Below, piece after piece: positions 58,242-64,000 of a DNA stretch of 64,000 bases. The DNA comes from Theristus sp. LFF4_11 (lineage: Eukaryota > Nematoda > Chromadorea > Monhysterida > Xyalidae), in contig JASANC010000646.1 of assembly GCA_030248135.1 (NCBI GenBank), forward strand, positions 1 through 64,000, given 5' to 3'. The notes beneath the pieces are model-generated. The model made no database searches, was not told the DNA's origin, and worked only from the letters and a program-made list of their open reading frames with translations. The first letter of the stretch is position 1. Each line of letters begins with the position of its first letter. Made by a program: the position numbers and the translations under genes.

Positions 58242-60172
58242 ATGGTGACGGTCGTGCTGTTGTTGATCATCGCAGCTTCAACGGATTCGGTTGTCTTTGG
58301 TTAGTTAATTGCTTGCTTCAGCTAAAAATCTTACGTTTTTGTCTCAAAACAACCACAAAACTCAAAAGCACAGGTGAAAGTGAAGAAAGTTCAATACCGG
58401 CGCGTTGCACGACAAGTCCAAATCTTGGCGTGTGGTCGGCGAACGCAACTGTACAATCGAGATATCATTTCAACGAAATTCTGAAAACCTGTCGTCTGCA
58501 TTTTCATTTCGGACAGGAGCCAATCAGCGAAGAGAGAAATGAATTTGAAAATGTCTGGGAATGCGTCCGCGTGTGCGCAATGCCGACGGGCCGTTCGTTT
58601 TTGTTGCTTTGCTGGACAATTGTGGCTTCGCAACCATCGGTTTCGTGAGCTAATTCGAAATTGAGAAAACCGAAAAACACTGAAAGTTTGACAACAATTT
58701 TAAAAGAAATTCCCTGAAGAGAAGGGGGCTGGGTTTGGGTTGACTACTGACGTATAAATTCAACCTTACTTACCTGGCGGGATTGGGTATAATCTTTTCT
58801 TTGAGACCTGCGACTCATTGCAGTTGTGGACGTAAAAGGAAACTAGTTTCAATCTTTATGTGGTAATTCAGAATAGTCTAAGTGACCCGGCCTTATCAGG
58901 GGACTCGAATCCTTTTGCCAATTTTGAATTCCTGTGAATTTGAATTTTGAATTTGAATTTGAAGTTGTGCATGATACTGCTTGCCCATCTACATATGCGC
59001 GCATTGAGACGCGAGACCAAAATAGAAGATATTAGTAATGAAAGGTGAATTAAAATAATTATGTCCAAAATTGTAAACCAAAGAACAATGATTCCTCTGA
59101 GAAAACCACAAAAATTTGCTAGTGGCCACGCAAGAACGCTGCTTCCTTTCCACCGAGGGGGCCACGCTGCAGCCGGCATCGACGGGAGTGAAATTGTGGG
59201 CGTTCAATCCGCAGCGGCGTTCCTGTGAGCCGTTCGACTTGAACGAATGCAACGCGAATGCGAACAGTTTCACGAGTGCAGTGCAATGCGAGACGGAGTG
59301 CCTCCCAGAGCCAGGTACAGTCTACTCTGTAAGTTATGTACAATTGTAGCTGATTGCTTGGTTGGGCTGCACACACGTATACATGAGCATTCAGTGCAGG
59401 CAGACTCCGCCTCTCTCAACAATGGCTGCACCGAAAGCAAGCGTCAGCCTGCACGAGAATGCATGTACGGCACCTATGTGTGGGTGCGTGTGCAACCAAC
59501 CAATCAGCTATTTTTGTACATAATCTACAGATGTACACAACACATACGGAGCTTCCATTAGTTTGCGCTATGTAGACAGTTCAAAAACTTTATTTCTTTT
59601 TTCAGTCACACTTCCACCAGTGCCAGAAGTGTCGTTGCCTGAAGTGCCAGTCGATCCCAAGCCCCCAAAGAATCCGTTCCTAGCAACACCCTTGATCGAT
59701 GTGCCCACATTTAACGTGGACTGCATGAAAACGTGCGAAGTTTGTCAGGAATGCCGAAAAGTTCGCATTTCAACTGATGGGACGGACGTGGAGAAATGTG
59801 TTCGAAAGAAAAACTGTTGTCTTCGTGAGTCATTTTCATTTCAATTGAATTAGATTCGATTTGATTCACAATACACAATTCACAATACACGATTCACAAT
59901 ATTCCTATCAATTCAAGTTTCACACCTCAAATTCAAATTCAAATTCAAATTCAAAACGAAATCAAATTTCAGCGGGCCAAACGGAGTCCAGGTGTTACGC
60001 GGACGCCTGCAGCACGCAGCGCTGTTGGACCGCTGCTCACTGCGTGTCGACGCACTGCGACGGCTGCAGTCGCGTGCTCTATGATGAGAACTGGGACGAA
60101 ATGCAGCACTGTCCGCCGCGCAAGTGGCCCGTCCGGGACTTTTTCTCTCTGAGAATCAATCGGACGCCTTAG
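58242..60172 (+). CDS. Secreted Kunitz-derived protein with cysteine-rich C-terminal module (K3)
   Basis: Exons 58242-58299, 58374-58592, 59123-59314, 59606-59824, 59973-60172 close from ATG to TAG (295 residues). A signal peptide (MVTVVLLLIIAAS) comes first. Kunitz 1 lacks Cys14 and Cys38 (LGVW; HFHFGQ). Kunitz 2 lacks Cys14 but keeps a cysteine at position 38 (FDLNECNANANSF), an odd count. A Pro-rich linker (LPPVPEVSLPEVPVDPKPPK) leads to the same C-terminal module as K2 (CEVCQECRKVR ... KKNCC, then CYADACSTQRC ... HCDGCSRVLYD). Module-boundary introns are phase 1. If exon 2 is not spliced at 58593 the frame continues to a stop after a hydrophobic tail (FLLLCWTIVAS), a possible shorter form. 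AATAAA at 60321-60326. Probably not a protease inhibitor. Confidence 0.87.
58785..59040. repeat. Dispersed repeat, copy 2
   Basis: Matches 15640-15878 with the same landmarks (ATCTTTTCTTTGAGACCTGC, GGAAACTAGTTTCAATC, CGCGCATTGAGACGCGAGAC) plus an inserted run of GAATTT repeats. It ends about 80 bp before K3 exon 59123-59314. Confidence 0.75.
59326..59545. repeat. Palindromic MITE copy, longer variant
   Basis: TAGCTGATTGCTTGGTTGGG on the left and ACCAACCAATCAGCTATTTT on the right, with AGACTCCGCCTCT in the middle. In a K3 intron. About 60 bp longer than other copies. Confidence 0.65.
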
Positions 60173-61944
60173 AGCCGTGTTTCGACTCTGTAGTTTTGTC
60201 GAGTTTGGTGGTTCACTACTGTTTTTGTATGTACATGTAGAAAAGTTACAGTCGTTAGAATTGTTCGTTATATGCAGAAATCTGGTCGGTCCGACTGTTT
60301 TTCTTCGGAACTTCGCACTTAATAAATCACTGTTGCATTCTTTCCTCCACATGCGTTCGATGATGAAAAGCGAGGAAGGTAGCGAAAAAAAATTCAAGCA
60401 CAAAGCAGAAACGTTCTTCAGAGAGCGCATGTACTGACTGCCTTCAAAGGAGTCAATTTAATTGCATAATCACTTCCGCTTTTTCGAACCCTGTTATTGT
60501 CCGTCCATGTGTGTGTGTTCTGGCTTTTGTGGCCTATCTGTTAGCCGGAACAACACATGCACGAATTAAACAAACATCGTATCGCAAAAAACGCAGATGT
60601 GAATAAATAAACAACCCGGGGAGGCGAAAAGTCGTCAAAAATAGCGGCGGTCACGCGTTTATTTTGAAGCAGACGCTGCTTGTAGCTGACAAACAACATT
60701 CTGATTTGTTGCAAAACGTGCGACGGAATTGCCTTTGAATCAAATATCAAACTTCTTTTTGCCCTCAATGCTTTCCAACGAATCTATTCAAAGACGACAA
60801 ATGATTATTCATTTATTTGCATTTTGATTATGACTCTGTGAGAAAGTTTATTCAGAAGAAGCGATAATGTCTATCATCGAGCGGAGGCAAAACTCGTAAA
60901 GCGTTGCAACAAAAATCAGTTACCACACCGCGTGCGGCCAGGCCATGACATTGAGATAGACTGAAAGCTAGGAGAGTCCCAAACTGAGTGGAAAAGTCGA
61001 AACGATCCAAAGACACCATTCATTTTGCGAATTGTGGATCTAGCGGCTCCGTTTGAAAAACGCGCGATCAGCATGCAAAAACACTTCACTGTGCTGAAGT
61101 TGATGTTCGCGGATGGGTGCGCACGAGTATTTTTTTGTTAATTTACGTAATCATGAAACCACAGTCAGTCAACCACATTTTTCATATTTTCTCATCTCGT
61201 TTTTGCAAGCCATTGTGGTGGTGTTTTTTAACATTCTTTCTTTTTCTGCCGCGTTAATTGAATCCATAAACAAAAAAGCTCATATCCTCACCATTTATGC
61301 ATGTAATGGACGGCGATGTGAATTTTTCCAAACCTTCAAAACTACAAAGCAAGCAAACGCATTTTTCATCACTTCGGCGAGTACAATAATAGCGCCATAG
61401 TGAGTTTTTATTTCAAAGCTTGATCAAATATTGGAAACGTGTGTGTGATTAATGTTGCCCTCCACTGCTTTTCCAATGCCCACATTGACTTTTCACATCG
61501 ATAACATTGAGCTGAAAATCAATAGTAGCGAACAGTTTGTTGATTTAAATTTTCAATGATTTTTACTTCCACGGCATCTTGCTGTGCTTGATCGATGACT
61601 GATACTATTTTCCTCGTGTGGCCAACAAACAAGCCTACTCGACAAAGAACTCGACCAATTTGTTCATGACCTACCAGCTATCAAAATTAACATTTTCTCG
61701 ACTTTGTTCAGCTTCTGATTCAACTACATACCACTCCAGTAGTTGAAATCAAGAAAGGGTGCTAATTTCGGTAGCTGGCAACTAAGCAAATCTGTTGAGT
61801 AGTTTGTTCAATAGTAGGAGTTCATAGCGAGCAACCTGCCTTGTAATTACAACAAATTGGGTGTAAATTACATATAGTTCGAACGACCGAAACCAAGCTA
61901 AACTGCGTACCGGAAACCACACACCGACCAAAAAAATCAATATC
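60173..61944. other. Intergenic region between K3 and the small membrane protein gene
   Basis: 1.8 kb, AT-rich, with AATAAA for K3 at 60321-60326. I see no supported exon or defined transposon. Confidence 0.5.
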
Positions 61945-62941
61945 ATGATTGACGACGACGTGTCGAACGTCAGTTTGCCGTCTCCGGATGAAGTGACCGC
62001 GTCGCTGCGGCCGACCACCGGTGGTGACTCGTGGACGGTCTATAATCTGCTGAAAAGCTCGGACGGCAACATATTCGTTGAAATCAGACTCTGGCTGGAA
62101 CTGCTGCTGTGCATTGTGGTGAGGGCACTACTTTCAAACTTGCGGCTTGTTTCATTTTGTTGTTACTGGCGCTGCCGTGAGACCTCGTGGTGTCTCGTAT
62201 CGCGCGATTTTTGACTGTCTTGTCTCGTCATTTGTCTTGTGGCGGCCATCGTTGTTTCGTCCCGTTTTGAAACGTTTTTGTTTCGTTGTCTTTTTTGAAA
62301 CATTTTTCATGACTTCCCATGTTCATGACGTTCCATAATTTTGCAATTCCGTTTTCCTTTCCGTTTGTGTTTTCTTGAATAAATATGCAACTTCGGCTTC
62401 TCTTTCCGGGGACGACTGTTATATTACTGAATATTGATGGTGGACTGATCTGTGTCGTGTGAAAGAAAGAAAAACGTAGCTTGGCTCCCTCAGCCGGAGC
62501 GAGAAATCAAGCCGAGCCCAAATCACCAACGAAAATAGCCGAGACTACATTAAAGCCGAAAAACCACAAAAACCAAACCCACACCTGAAAACAGAATCAC
62601 ACTGTTTGCAGGTGGTCGTGTCGATCTTCGTCTGTGCGTGCTACGCGATGCGGCGTATCGAGGCGGACGCGCACCGAAACCCGGCCTACGTGCCGGAGGA
62701 CTACGTCGAGCCGAAGCACACGCTCGCCGCGGCCCCGAGCACGTTCCTGCATGTGATGGGCTCGAATTTGATCGCCATGACCAGCGCCCGATCGTCACCG
62801 CGGTCACCACCACCGCAACAGTTGCCGTGCACCCCGGCCAGCGCGCAGCCTCCTTCGGACGATCAGACTGCAATGCGGTTGCCCGCTGCGTCGACGAGCG
62901 CAACGCAAGAGACACTGGCGCCGGTCGTGGTCGACATTTGA
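61945..62941 (+). CDS. Small single-pass membrane protein, function unknown
   Basis: Two exons, 61945-62118 and 62612-62941, join in phase 0 and encode 167 residues. An N-terminal hydrophilic segment has one sequon (NVS); one membrane segment spans the splice junction (LWLELLLCIV then VVVSIFVCAC); a basic stop-transfer follows (MRRIEADAHR). The presumed cytoplasmic tail carries NPAYVPEDYVEP, containing an NPxY-type motif, a Ser/Pro/Gln-rich stretch, and ends VVVDI, a possible PDZ ligand. No family was recognised. Its size and topology resemble small channel-accessory subunits of the KCNE type, which is only a guess. AATAAA at 63358-63363. The 493-bp intron holds CTCGT-rich repeat sequence like 15222-15546. 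Confidence 0.72.
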
Positions 62942-64000
62942 GCATTCGTTGTTGTTTTGTGTTTTTTTCTGTATTTTTCTTGAGCTTTCGGTTTTTCTTG
63001 TTTTATTTTTTTGTTCATTTTTTTCGATCTCTCTTGCTTGTTGAACGAGTTAAAAACCGGCGCTCTGATGTTTCTCTTTGTTTTGCGCGAAAACGATAAA
63101 AGTCACATCACAACCACAGCGCCGTGTTGTGTGTTCTGATTTATTTTCTTCGCACCCTAAATATGCTCTAAATGCTGTTTTTCACTTGTTTTGGGCCGGG
63201 TGTGAGGTTTTTCAAAGTGACAATTGTGTCAGTTATGGACAAATGAAGTGCCTCTCACAACTGAAGAAATGCATACCTGATTGGGGTGGAGTTGTGCAGA
63301 AACTATGTGGAAAATAAGTCAATACTTGTAAATAGTGGTTCTTAATGAAGTAAAGTAATAAAGATAAAAATTTTCGTTCAGCATGCTGATTGTGCGAGTT
63401 TTTGTGGCCAAACCAGTGGACGACATAGGAACTCAAAAATCTTTGTTCATCGGTTAACCCGTCCAAAGCGCGGTGCGTTCCTTCCCACTTTTAAACACTC
63501 GACTCGCTCATGTTTTTTGAATGTAATAATATTGAACGCAGCAGCGCTACTATTGTACACAAGCTGCAAAAATTTTTGACAACAGCGAGAAAGAAAGTTT
63601 CTGAGCAGAAACACATAAGCCGCTCACACACGTTCTGGAACATTTTGAAATTCAACTGAATCGACTTGAAACTCGTTGTAAAAATGCGTTGAAAATAAAA
63701 CTGTGTGTGTGTGTGACACATAACACGACAAAAAGGACTTATTGCAATGTGATGGGTTCCGAAAAACGCAGAAACGTGTGTAACACACAAATTCGGCTCT
63801 TTCAGGTGACTTTTTTGTGTCTGGAAATTTTTTTGCGGTGGTCCGCCATGTAGATTTAACAAAGATGTGTTTTTTGCTGATGTGTATTGTATGTCTGTCT
63901 TTAAGTGTTGAAAGGAACCAACAAATAAAAACCTCAATGAGCGCTTTCTTTTGCAACAGGGATTTTTAACTGCATTTTAACTGTGAAAGCATTTTAACTC
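62942..64000. other. 3' flank, no gene recognised
   Basis: About 1 kb. It contains the likely polyadenylation signal of the preceding gene at 63358-63363 and a short (GT)n run near 63702. Open frames here have no recognisable features. Confidence 0.5.

Overview
The window is animal nuclear DNA. All credible genes are split into many short exons with GT..AG introns, the proteins are metazoan (an ADAMTS protease with thrombospondin repeats, Kunitz-domain secreted proteins, a GLUT-type sugar transporter, a membrane FkbM methyltransferase), and introns and intergenic DNA are packed with eukaryotic transposons, MITEs, SINEs and microsatellites. Multi-Kunitz secreted proteins, a membrane-anchored FkbM protein and a polypyrimidine-AG just upstream of a start codon would suit a nematode or another small-bodied protostome. 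The sequence does not settle the phylum, and I name no species.

Layout. 1-8430: AT-rich, no gene recognised. 8431-28711 (+): one large ADAMTS gene, about 22 constitutive exons plus two alternative last exons. Its introns carry a hAT element, a 149-bp tandem array, an outer inverted repeat and a pair of nested foldback elements. 30256-33942 (-): FkbM-family methyltransferase, four exons, with a hAT-type element in the last intron. 35338-37404 (+): secreted protein with four Kunitz domains (K1). 38553-45044 (-): GLUT/SLC2A-like sugar transporter, ten exons found, the N-terminal exon not found. Its introns hold a TTAA-flanked element and a third foldback element. 45426-50489: a roughly 5-kb element with hAT-like ends made mostly of tandem arrays. 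51851-56386 (+) and 58242-60172 (+): two paralogous secreted proteins (K2, K3) with Kunitz domains followed by a shared cysteine-rich C-terminal module, separated by a Tc1/mariner-type remnant. 61945-62941 (+): a small single-pass membrane protein of unknown function.

The gene models were built by hand by joining exons whose splice phases agree; five of the seven close from ATG to stop. K1, K2 and K3 form a cluster of secreted, Kunitz-derived proteins in which many domains have lost the Cys14-Cys38 disulfide that supports inhibitor activity, suggesting a structural or binding role for those domains. The ADAMTS is a secreted zinc protease of the extracellular matrix. No operon-like functional link between neighbours is evident.

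The most unusual structure is a set of three foldback elements. Their inverted arms are tandem arrays of different but similar 15-bp units, and each is flanked by a perfect 9-bp target duplication. One is inserted inside another.
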